Assembly (NCBI GenBank): GCA_024637095.1 | Contig: JAGXFV010000034.1 | Coordinates: 163,427-227,426 of the forward strand | Length of the DNA stretch: 64,000 bases | Reading direction: 5' to 3' | Source of the DNA: Actinomycetes bacterium | GTDB taxonomy: Bacteria; Actinomycetota; Thermoleophilia; RBG-16-64-13 | Shown here: piece after piece, positions 35,807 to 42,478 of the stretch | How the letters are laid out: the number at the start of each line of letters is the position of its first letter | Numbering within the stretch: position 1 is the first letter of the stretch | Program-made: the position numbers and the translations under genes | The notes under the pieces: generated by a model | The model's input: only the letters and a program-made list of their open reading frames with translations | Told to the model about the DNA's origin: nothing | Database searches by the model: none

Positions 35807-36583
35807 ATGGAACAGGAGAATCGTTCGGCCGTGCCGGAGCGAGGGCCCATCACCGTGCGTGTCCTGCCGGACTCGGAGGCGGTGACCCGGGCTGCGGCCA
35901 AGACTCTGGCCGAGTGGTTGACCGCGGACGTGGAGCGTAAGGGGAGCGCGGTTCTCGCCCTCAGCGGCGGCAGCACCCCCCGGAACCTCTTCAGCGTCCT
36001 TGCCTCGCGGGTGTACGAGGGACTCGTTCCCTGGAGATCCGTACATCTGATCTGGGGCGACGAACGCTGCGTGCCCCCCGATCATCCCGATAGCAACTAT
36101 GGAATGGCGGCCGGGACCGGTCTGCTCGGCCGCCCCTTCGCCGGAGTCCACCGCATGCCCGGTGAGCTCGATCCCGAAGAGGGGGCTTCCCGTTACGAAG
36201 AGGTTTTGCGCGGCCTGGGCGGGGGAGGGGAATTCCCCCTAGACGTCGCCCTGAACGGTATGGGCGAGGACGGCCACACCGCTTCGCTCTTTCCCGGTTC
36301 GTCCACCCTGGATGAGACCGCAAGATGGGTAGCCCCGGCCGAGGAGCACGGGGCCCACCGTCGGCTGACGTTGACTCTGCCTGCCTTCCGGCAGGCTCGG
36401 CGAATTCTCTTCCTGGTAACCGGGGCGGGGAAGGCGCAGGCGGCGCATCGCGTGCTCGCGGAGTGCGACGAGTCCCTGCCTTCGACACGGGTGATGCTCC
36501 TGGGACCTCAGGTTCGCTGGCTGCTCGACCGCGACGCCGCCGGTGAAATGGACGGCAAGGCCACGAGACTTCCTCTCTGTTAA
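35807..36583 (+). CDS. pgl: 6-phosphogluconolactonase
   Basis: Pgl (DevB type) hydrolyses 6-phosphogluconolactone to 6-phosphogluconate, after Zwf. Family motifs are LALSGGSTPRNLF, IWGDERCVPPDHPDSNYGM and GMGEDGHTASLFPG. The length is 258 aa. A GGAGCG lies upstream of ATG 35807. It is the last gene of the pentose phosphate operon; pyrR follows 58 bp later, probably from its own promoter. Confidence 0.93.
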   Translation: MEQENRSAVPERGPITVRVLPDSEAVTRAAAKTLAEWLTADVERKGSAVLALSGGSTPRNLFSVLASRVYEGLVPWRSVHLIWGDERCVPPDHPDSNYGMAAGTGLLGRPFAGVHRMPGELDPEEGASRYEEVLRGLGGGGEFPLDVALNGMGEDGHTASLFPGSSTLDETARWVAPAEEHGAHRRLTLTLPAFRQARRILFLVTGAGKAQAAHRVLAECDESLPSTRVMLLGPQVRWLLDRDAAGEMDGKATRLPLC

Positions 36584-36625
36584 CTTCGCCTCTTCTCCGG
36601 TGGCGACGCGGGCGAACGATCCGCC

Positions 36626-36634
36626 TGTTAGAAT
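36626..36634 (+). promoter_or_regulatory. Extended -10 element before pyrR
   Basis: TGT plus TAGAAT (hexamer 36629-36634) forms an extended -10. It ends 7 nt before ATG 36642, so transcription would begin at the ATG, giving a leaderless mRNA. The TGn-TAGAAT arrangement and short spacing match the element before murE. No -35 is evident. Confidence 0.45.
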
Positions 36635-36641
36635 CGCCCTC

Positions 36642-37352
36642 ATGGAGGATCAGGGAGACCGACACCAGGAGACCATCGGGGTTGACCCCGTGACCAACGA
36701 GGCCGAGCCCGATTCTGCCGCGGAGAAAGCGGGGGGGGAACCCGAGTCCGATCTCCCCGGCGAAGGCGGCGGATCCGACGAAGCCCTGAGTCTGGTGGAG
36801 GGCGTGACCACCAAGGTCCTGCTGGAAGGGGACCGCTTCAAGCGTACGCTCACCCGAATGGCCCACGAGATTATCGAGCAGGTGCCGTCGGGCGAGGAGC
36901 TCGCCTTGGTGGGCATACAGCGGCGCGGGGTGGAGCTGGGGGCCAGATTGGTCGACCTCATCGAGGAGTTCACCGGGCGGCGGCCGCTCACGGGTTCCAT
37001 CGATATCACTTTCTACCGGGACGACGTCGACACCCGGGTGCCTTCCCCCGCCTACGATCAGCCCATGGTTCATTCCACCAGCCTGCCCTTCGACGTAGGC
37101 GGCAAGATCATCGTCATCGTGGACGACGTCCTCTACACCGGCAGGACCATTCGCGCCGCCATCGACGCCCTCTTCGACTACGGCCGGCCGTCAGCTGTCC
37201 GGCTTGCGGTGCTGATCGACCGAGGGCATCGGGAGCTTCCCATCCGTCCCGACTTCGTGGGCAAGAACGTCCCCACCAGCCGCAGCGAGCGTGTTACCGT
37301 GCTGCTGCAAGAAGTCGACGGCAAGGATGAAGTCATCCTCGAAAAGGGCTAA
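36642..37352 (+). CDS. pyrR: PyrR bifunctional pyrimidine regulator / uracil phosphoribosyltransferase
   Basis: PyrR binds pyr mRNA in response to UMP and often also has uracil phosphoribosyltransferase activity. The PRPP-binding motif VIVDDVLYTGRTIRAA, the motif LALVGIQRRGVELG and DITFYRDD are all present. The first about 55 residues form an acidic, Gly/Glu-rich extension that is absent from usual 180-aa PyrR proteins. ATG 36642 is placed 7 nt after an extended -10 and is chosen over longer frames reaching into pgl. It precedes pyrB by 9 bp. Confidence 0.9.
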   Translation: MEDQGDRHQETIGVDPVTNEAEPDSAAEKAGGEPESDLPGEGGGSDEALSLVEGVTTKVLLEGDRFKRTLTRMAHEIIEQVPSGEELALVGIQRRGVELGARLVDLIEEFTGRRPLTGSIDITFYRDDVDTRVPSPAYDQPMVHSTSLPFDVGGKIIVIVDDVLYTGRTIRAAIDALFDYGRPSAVRLAVLIDRGHRELPIRPDFVGKNVPTSRSERVTVLLQEVDGKDEVILEKG

Positions 37353-37361
37353 GGGGGAAGC

Positions 37362-38306
37362 TTGGACCTGATCTCGATCGACGACCTCTCCGCCGAGGAA
37401 ATCGAGAATCTTCTCGCGCTCAGCGACGGTTTCCTGGAGATCGCCAGCCGGCCGATCAAGAAAGTTCCCACGCTGCGCGGACGCACGCAGATCAACATGT
37501 TCTTCGAGGCCTCGACACGTACCCAGGCTTCATTCGAGCTGGCCGGCAAGCGCCTTTCGGCCGATGTGATCAACATCAAGGGCTCATCCTCGAGCGTCTC
37601 CAAAGGAGAGAGCCTCAAGGACACGATTCTCACCCTCGAGAGCTATCGGCCCGACATCATCGTGATGCGCCATCCCCAGGTGGGGGCGGCGCGCATGGCC
37701 ACCCGCTACACCGACGCGAGCGTGATCAATGCCGGGGACGGAGCCGGCGAGCATCCCACCCAGTGCCTGCTGGACATCTACAGCCTGCGGCGAACCGTGG
37801 GCGAGCTTCGGGGGCTCAAGGTGGCGATAGTGGGCGACGTGCTGCGTAGCCGCGTCGCCAGGTCGAACATATTCGGCTTCCGCAAGATGGGGATGGACGT
37901 TCGCCTGGTGGGCCCCCCGACGCTGATGCCCCCGGGGATCGAGGCCTGGGACGTGCCGGTCCACTACGATCTCAAAGCCCTCGAAGATGTCGATGTGGTC
38001 TATTTGCTGCGTATGCAAATGGAGCGGGCCAAGGGCGTGGTGCCTCCGGTTCCCAGTCTTCGCGAGTACTCCCGGGTTTGGGGGCTATCCCCCCATGATC
38101 TGCGGCCGGAGCAATGGGTCATGCACCCGGGCCCGATCAACCGGGGCGTTGAACTGACTGCCGACCTGGCCGACCACGGCCGCTCCTTGATTCTGCAGCA
38201 GGTGGAGTCCGGTCTGGCCCTGAGGATGGCGATTCTCTATCACGTGCTGGTTCCGCCGGCGCAGCACGAAGAGGACAACCTGGCGTTCAGCAACCGGGGC
38301 GAGTAG
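37362..38306 (+). CDS. pyrB: Aspartate carbamoyltransferase catalytic subunit
   Basis: PyrB condenses aspartate and carbamoyl phosphate in the second step of UMP synthesis. The carbamoyl-phosphate motif FFEASTRT (STRT at residues 51-54) and GEHPTQCLLDIYSL are present, with HPGPINRGVE near the end. No regulatory pyrI is linked. The start is TTG 37362 with GGGGGA upstream. The length is 314 aa. In many relatives pyrC follows directly; here a 5.6 kb accessory segment begins after it. Confidence 0.95.
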   Translation: MDLISIDDLSAEEIENLLALSDGFLEIASRPIKKVPTLRGRTQINMFFEASTRTQASFELAGKRLSADVINIKGSSSSVSKGESLKDTILTLESYRPDIIVMRHPQVGAARMATRYTDASVINAGDGAGEHPTQCLLDIYSLRRTVGELRGLKVAIVGDVLRSRVARSNIFGFRKMGMDVRLVGPPTLMPPGIEAWDVPVHYDLKALEDVDVVYLLRMQMERAKGVVPPVPSLREYSRVWGLSPHDLRPEQWVMHPGPINRGVELTADLADHGRSLILQQVESGLALRMAILYHVLVPPAQHEEDNLAFSNRGE

Positions 38307-38330
38307 ACCGAACTCGCCGACGAGCGGGCC

Positions 38331-38379
38331 GGAGGGCGCGTCTGCTTACGCCCCCCTTCCCGCCGCGGCCGCGCCCTCC
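38331..38379 (+). terminator. GC-rich inverted repeat after pyrB
   Basis: Perfect 10-bp arms GGAGGGCGCG (38331-38340) and CGCGCCCTCC (38370-38379) are separated by 29 nt. It begins 24 bp after the pyrB stop. It has no T-run, so it is at best a weak or factor-assisted terminator; a regulatory or recombination role is also possible. Confidence 0.4.
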
Positions 38380-38406
38380 CGGACTCCATCCCTCGTGCGC
38401 TCCTGC

Positions 38407-38435
38407 TTGCCCAGGCCGCGTACGGGCACTACGGT
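38407..38435 (+). promoter_or_regulatory. Probable promoter of mntA
   Basis: TTGCCC at 38407-38412 and TACGGT at 38430-38435 are separated by 17 bp. The -10 hexamer ends 10 nt before ATG 38446, giving a very short or absent leader. No Shine-Dalgarno is seen before the ATG. Confidence 0.4.
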
Positions 38436-38445
38436 TGGTAGCGTC

Positions 38446-38877
38446 ATGGATGCCCAACTCATAGAACGACTTCGCCGCGCGGCGGAACGCCACTTCCCCG
38501 AGCACCGCGTGCTCGTAGCCTACGCCTACGGCAGCCGGGTGTCCGGCACGGCCCGCCTGGACAGCGATCTCGACCTCGGCTACTACCTATGCGGCTACCG
38601 CGAGGGCGAGCAACTTCCCATAAAGACCGAGATGCTCCTCGGCGACCGCCTCTCCCGGGAGGTGGGCCTCGACGTCGACATCCGCAACCTCGGTCCGGCA
38701 CCCCTCGAGGCCAGGGGAAGGATCCTCGAACATGGGGTGAGGTTGTTTTCCGGCGACGACGTAGAGCGGGTGGCCCTCGAGCGGGAGCTCCTCTCGCGCT
38801 ACCACGACCGAAAGGCCGAGTTCGAGGAGCTCCGGCGGCTCAGGCTGCGCCACTCCGCCGAGGAGGGGCTTCGGTGA
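38446..38877 (+). CDS. mntA: MntA-type minimal nucleotidyltransferase antitoxin
   Basis: A 143-aa minimal nucleotidyltransferase. The active-site signature GSX10DXD is complete at residues 29-43 (AYGSRVSG, then DSDLDLGY). In the known HepT/MntA systems this protein adds AMP to a tyrosine of the HEPN toxin and so neutralises it. The next gene, overlapping by GTGA, is a broken hepT, which fits the usual pair. The antitoxin frame looks intact, so it may be a relic or may still act on another HEPN protein. Confidence 0.85.
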   Translation: MDAQLIERLRRAAERHFPEHRVLVAYAYGSRVSGTARLDSDLDLGYYLCGYREGEQLPIKTEMLLGDRLSREVGLDVDIRNLGPAPLEARGRILEHGVRLFSGDDVERVALERELLSRYHDRKAEFEELRRLRLRHSAEEGLR

Positions 38878-39208
38878 TCGGCCGCCCGAAGGTAGCCGAG
38901 ATCCTCGCCCGCCTGCGGACCTACCGATCGGAGCTGGGCCGCCTCGCTGGCCTGCCGAAAGAAAGCGCTGCTCACCGACCCGGATCGGGTCGGCAGTGCC
39001 AAGTTCCGGAGACGCCTTCGGTGTTCTGGTCGAAGAGCGCGTGCTCCCTTAAGATATGGAAGCCCCTTTGCGCGCCATGGCCCGGTTCCGAAATCGGCTG
39101 GTCCACCTCTATTGGGATGTCGACGACGAGCTGGTGTATGAGTACCTGCAGACTTCCCTCGGGGACTTCGACCGGTTTGCCGCGGCGGTAGCGGAAGCCG
39201 CTGGCTAG
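38874..39208 (+). pseudogene. hepT: hepT toxin remnant (HEPN RNase), frameshifted and interrupted
   Basis: Pieces of a HepT toxin lie in three frames after mntA. The start (GTG 38874, VIGRPKVAEILARL) is in one frame. A middle piece, ALLTDPDRVGSAKF (from about 38965), is in a second. The end, from about 39019 to TAG 39206 in a third frame, contains the toxin motif RX4HXY (RNRLVHLY) and YEYLQTSLGDFDRF. That frame has an internal TAA at 39050. About 30 residues expected between the second and third pieces are missing. At least two frameshifts, a stop and a deletion make it non-functional. Confidence 0.8.
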
Positions 39209-39381
39209 CCGTTTCACGTAAGCAGGTTATGCGTAAATCTGCCTGCAGCGGGCCATCGGTTGAGGTCTTCGTGTGAGCCAGTCAATTTTGAATAGCGGTC
39301 CGTACCTGGGCTGCCCGTACCAAGGCTCAGCAGCGACGGATCAAGTCTCCAATCCGCTCGACCCCGCGGCCATGGAGGACA

Positions 39382-39492
39382 AAGGGCGGCCTCGACGATG
39401 GTAAGCAGGCCGGGAGTTCGAACACCGCTCTTGTAACGGCTGATCTCCTCTGAGTGCTTGCCTATCAGCCTCGCGAGGCGGTCCTGCGTCAT
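39382..39492 (-). pseudogene. XRE-type helix-turn-helix fragment
   Basis: On the minus strand, from ATG 39492, about 37 residues resemble an XRE helix-turn-helix (TQDRLARLIGKHSEEISRYKSG, then RTPGLLTIVEA). The frame stays open to 39214 but the rest looks like non-coding sequence. The ATG shares a CATG with the + strand start at 39491. It is probably the remains of an HTH antitoxin or an HTH-nucleotidyltransferase fusion. Weak call based on motif resemblance. Confidence 0.4.
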
Positions 39493-39814
39493 GGGCTTCG
39501 CCGAGGAGTTGAGCGACCTGCTGCCGGAGAAGAAGCGAGAAGGCCTGAGCGGCCGCCGCATCGCTGAGCAAATCCCCGTGGACAGCGGGTTCCTCACCCT
39601 GCTGAAGCAGAACAAACGCGCCATACCTCCGCACACCTTTATCGAGAAGTTGGCCCAGGTGTGTGCCGTTCCCCCCGAGAGGTTCACGACCTATCGCGAG
39701 ATGGGCCGGTTGGCCCATGAATACTCCGGCGGGGACGAACCTACGAATCTTGAGTGGGAGACTGCCCGTATGCGAGTCCGCGCAGCTGAAGAGCGGGTGC
39801 GGTTAGCCGAATGA
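39491..39814 (+). CDS. Small HTH-like DNA-binding protein
   Basis: A 107-aa protein beginning MGFAEELSDLLPEKKREG. The segment SGRRIAEQIPVDSGFLTLLKQNKRAIPPHTFIEKLA resembles an XRE-type helix-turn-helix, with the recognition helix around GFLTLLKQNKR. A charged C-terminal helix (ARMRVRAAEERVRLAE) could be a coiled coil. It may be a phage-type or toxin-antitoxin regulator, consistent with the surrounding relics. There is no clear Shine-Dalgarno. The gene is hypothetical but the composition fits coding sequence. Confidence 0.5.
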   Translation: MGFAEELSDLLPEKKREGLSGRRIAEQIPVDSGFLTLLKQNKRAIPPHTFIEKLAQVCAVPPERFTTYREMGRLAHEYSGGDEPTNLEWETARMRVRAAEERVRLAE

Positions 39815-40157
39815 GCTCGTGGATGTTGTGGCAGAGGTCCTACCACTCGTCTGTGGCGTCCACTTGCGTCAGCACCTCGGCCGCCTGCTCAAGCGCTTCT
39901 CGTCCCGTCATTCCTGCCCCCGATCTAAGCCACTAGCCATACGAACACTGTTCGGACGATAGGAGAACCGGACGGAAAGTCAACACCGAGGGTGCAGAAA
40001 GGCGCAGCAAATGCCGACACTTGCAAGGGTAGTTGCAGGACGTCCGCTCCTAGCGAACGTAAGTTCGTAAATTGCGGGCAGAGGTACGCGGAGAGTAAGC
40101 GCAACCGCCGCGAAGGATCAGCAGCAACTCGAAGCAGGCGAGGTTACAAAGGGGGCC
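39815..40157. other. Non-coding stretch with LexA-like palindromes
   Basis: This 343-bp stretch has no convincing gene on either strand. It is lower in GC than its surroundings. It contains two palindromes of the CGAAC-N-GTTCG type (39942-39954 and 40054-40067). No tRNA, repeat array or insertion sequence ends were seen. It probably contains the promoter of the nuclease gene at 40158. Confidence 0.6.
40054..40067. promoter_or_regulatory. LexA/SOS-box-like palindrome
   Basis: CGAAC, GTAA, GTTCG: perfect arms with the 4-nt spacer of Gram-positive LexA (DinR) boxes. It lies 90 bp before the nuclease gene. A second site at 39942-39954 has the same arms but a 3-nt spacer, which would be a poor LexA site. 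No lexA or recA lies in the window to compare with. Confidence 0.5.
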
Positions 40158-41138
40158 ATGGTGAGTGACAAGCAATACAGCTGTCCATCGTGTTCAGGCG
40201 ACGTCGAACCTCACTGGAGGGCCTGTCCTCACTGTGGGAAAAAGCTGACAGGGGATCCGGACACGTGGGGCCGAGCGCAAGCCGAGGACGAGGAAGTTGC
40301 TGCGGGCGTCGGCAGCCGGGCGACTGCGGCCCGCGACTGGTGGGGCCGGCGGCAGCGTTGGCTGCAAATCGGCCTTGTCCTCCTAGCACTCTTCCTCGTC
40401 GCCCCCATCTTCGCCGGTGGTTGCGATGAATCCACGGTAGCCGACGTAACCACCCCAACGGCTGAGGTTATTGAGGTCGCCGCCCCGAGCACCACGACCG
40501 AGGGGCTCACCACAACCACCGCACGGCCCACGAGCACTGAACCGCCGACTACCACGACAACCGAATCCGGATTCGACGTCGAACTCGTCCGGGTCGTTGA
40601 CGGCGACACGATCGAAGCCCGGATGCCCGATGGCTCGGTCGAGAGCGTCAGGTACATCGGTATCGACACCCCGGAGAGCGTACATCCGTCGGAGCCGGTG
40701 GAGTACATGGGGCCCGAGGCTTCGGCCTACAATCAGCGGCTGATGGAGGAAGGACCGCTCCACCTCGAGTTCGATGTGCAGGAGCGGGACAAGTACGGGC
40801 GCCTCCTAGCGTACGTCTGGGCCGGCGACGTGTTCGTGAACCGCCGCCTGGTGCTCGACGGCTACGCCCAGGTCTCCACCTACCCGCCCAACGTGAAGCA
40901 CGAGTCGGAGTTCCTGGACGCGCAAGAGAAGGCCCGCACCGCGGTCGTGGGCCTCTGGGCCCCCACCACGACGATCGCACCGCCGACCTCTCAGCCGCCG
41001 GCAGCCGAGCCCGCCGTACTCACCGTGCACATCACGAAGACTGGAGAGAAGTATCACGCCGCCGGCTGCCGATACCTCTCAAAGAGCGACATCCCGGTCA
41101 GCCTCGCGGAGGCGAAAGCGCGCGGCCTCGGCCCCTGA
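40158..41138 (+). CDS. Membrane-anchored thermonuclease (SNase) with zinc ribbon
   Basis: A 326-aa modular protein. A zinc ribbon with C9, C12, C23 and C26 is followed by one membrane helix near residues 68-89 (IGLVLLALFLVAPIF). A Thr/Pro-rich linker leads to a staphylococcal nuclease-like domain (about 140-265) with VVDGDTIEA, YIGIDTPES and ERDKYGRLLAYVW, which keep the catalytic Asp, Glu and Arg positions. The C-terminal 40 residues contain YHAAGCRYL, resembling small metal-binding tails seen on other SNase proteins. The nuclease domain would lie outside the membrane with the ribbon inside. GGGGG precedes ATG 40158. Confidence 0.85.
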   Translation: MVSDKQYSCPSCSGDVEPHWRACPHCGKKLTGDPDTWGRAQAEDEEVAAGVGSRATAARDWWGRRQRWLQIGLVLLALFLVAPIFAGGCDESTVADVTTPTAEVIEVAAPSTTTEGLTTTTARPTSTEPPTTTTTESGFDVELVRVVDGDTIEARMPDGSVESVRYIGIDTPESVHPSEPVEYMGPEASAYNQRLMEEGPLHLEFDVQERDKYGRLLAYVWAGDVFVNRRLVLDGYAQVSTYPPNVKHESEFLDAQEKARTAVVGLWAPTTTIAPPTSQPPAAEPAVLTVHITKTGEKYHAAGCRYLSKSDIPVSLAEAKARGLGP

Positions 41139-41197
41139 AGCGTCTGCAATCCGCCCAGTTAGGGCGGAAGACAACAGAGTCCGACAGAAGGAGTGAC

Positions 41198-41350
41198 ATG
41201 AGCATCAACTCAACCCGCGGCTTCCTCTACTTCCTCGCCCGGATCCTCGGCGACGTGAACGCGGTGAAGAAGGGCAAGGTCGGCAAGCGGATCGGGCGGC
41301 GGGCGACGGGCAAGGTGACCGGGCGAGCGATGGGGCGGATTTGGAGGTAA
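41198..41350 (+). CDS. Small basic protein, 50 aa
   Basis: ATG 41198 to TAA 41348-41350 encodes 50 residues. It begins MSINSTRGFLYFLARILGDV and continues NAVKKGKVGKRIGRR, a strongly basic, probably helical peptide. GAAGGAG lies five bases before the ATG, an excellent ribosome binding site. Similar short proteins with a 'GDVNAVKKG' core exist, from memory, in other Gram-positives, without known function. It follows the nuclease gene by 59 bp and may be co-transcribed with it. Confidence 0.7.
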   Translation: MSINSTRGFLYFLARILGDVNAVKKGKVGKRIGRRATGKVTGRAMGRIWR

Positions 41351-41689
41351 TGGGGTTTCGCGTCGAGTATGCGCTGGCGCGGACGGCATGAACACTGAAG
41401 GATCTGACTTCTTCTTCAAGCAGTGGGGTGGGGTCGTGAGCGGTGCAGGCCCGGCCGCAGTTCTGGCTTCGACGGAGTCCGCCTGAGCAAACAAGATCCC
41501 AGCGAGAGCCACCACAACGAGAACCAAGAGGGCGATCAGCAAACCGGCCAAGCCTCCGATGAGCGCACGATTCCATATGAGCCGACCAACGACACCGCCT
41601 GCAACGTTTGCGACGAGCAGAAGCGCGCATTGAACCTTGACACTCACGGCAGCCGCTGCTTGTGCGGCTCGAAAATAGGCTTTCGCCAT
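41210..41689 (-). CDS. Possible small membrane protein
   Basis: A 159-codon minus-strand frame. The first about 75 residues look like a real two-helix membrane protein (CALLLVANVAGGVVGRL and GGLAGLLIALLVLVVVALAG). The rest is Pro/Arg-rich and runs antisense through the 50-aa gene, so the true product may be shorter or the frame may be spurious. It starts 4 bp after the end of the UbiE-like gene on the same strand. Confidence 0.35.
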   Translation of the reverse strand: MAKAYFRAAQAAAAVSVKVQCALLLVANVAGGVVGRLIWNRALIGGLAGLLIALLVLVVVALAGILFAQADSVEARTAAGPAPLTTPPHCLKKKSDPSVFMPSAPAHTRRETPLPPNPPHRSPGHLARRPPPDPLADLALLHRVHVAEDPGEEVEEAAG

Positions 41690-41693
41690 GTCT

Positions 41694-42461
41694 TCAGAAG
41701 AAGCCAGAGGGTGACCGCAGAACGTCTGAGGCCGGCTTTCGAGCCACGGCCAGAGTGACCAGCCCGCCCACGCGGGTTTCCAGACACTGTAGTTCGAGTC
41801 CGGCCTCCAGCAGCAGATGAGCGATCCCGCCCGGTGATTCCCCTGCTCCGGAGGAATCGCGGAGGTACTCGTAGAGCTCGCGTTCCCCGGTCAATCTATG
41901 GGCCAGGCCGGGAAGAATCTGGCGGAAGTAGAAGCGGGAGAGGCGGTCGATTGGGGACTTGGGTGCCGGGGGTACGGTGAACTCGAGCAGTCCCAGCCTG
42001 CCTCCAGGGCGAAGGAAAGCGCCCAACCGGCGGAGGGTGAGCGCCGGGTCTGCGGTGTAGCGTAGGCCGAAGCCGTAGAGCACCGTGTCGAAGGGCGCCT
42101 GGAGCTCTTTGGGCAGTCCGCCGGGGTCCAGCAGATCGGCCATGACGAAGTGTGTTTCCGTGGACAAGGCGACCCCGTGGGCCTGCCGCGCCGCCTCGGC
42201 GAGCATGCGGGGGCTGAGGTCGGCGAAAACCACCGTCCCTCCCGGCGCCACCAAAGGCAACGCTCGCCGCCCCAGGTCGCCTGGTCCGCTGAAGGCGTCG
42301 AGGACCCGCTCGCCTGCACGCAACTCGAGGAGAGCGACCAGCCTTCGTCGCCAGAGATGGATCTTGCCGAAGCTGAGAAGCGGGTTGACCCGATCGTAGC
42401 TGTGGGCATTGCGCTCGAAGAGCATGCGCAGGTATTGGGGATCTTTTGGCTCTCGTCGCAA
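41694..42461 (-). CDS. UbiE/MenG-type methyltransferase
   Basis: A class I SAM-dependent methyltransferase of the UbiE/COQ5 family, which methylates quinone precursors such as demethylmenaquinone. Motifs are FERNAHSYDRVNPLLSFG near the start, VLDAFSGPGDLG (SAM loop), FADLSPRML and the FGLRYTADP region. In true UbiE proteins the last is usually GLRNV/FGVRN, so it may be a divergent paralogue. The length is 255 aa. It overlaps nothing and lies downstream of the UbiA-like gene in the same direction, suggesting a quinone-related pair. Confidence 0.82.
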   Translation of the reverse strand: MRREPKDPQYLRMLFERNAHSYDRVNPLLSFGKIHLWRRRLVALLELRAGERVLDAFSGPGDLGRRALPLVAPGGTVVFADLSPRMLAEAARQAHGVALSTETHFVMADLLDPGGLPKELQAPFDTVLYGFGLRYTADPALTLRRLGAFLRPGGRLGLLEFTVPPAPKSPIDRLSRFYFRQILPGLAHRLTGERELYEYLRDSSGAGESPGGIAHLLLEAGLELQCLETRVGGLVTLAVARKPASDVLRSPSGFF

Positions 42462-42478
42462 GCTATGTCCAGATCTCC

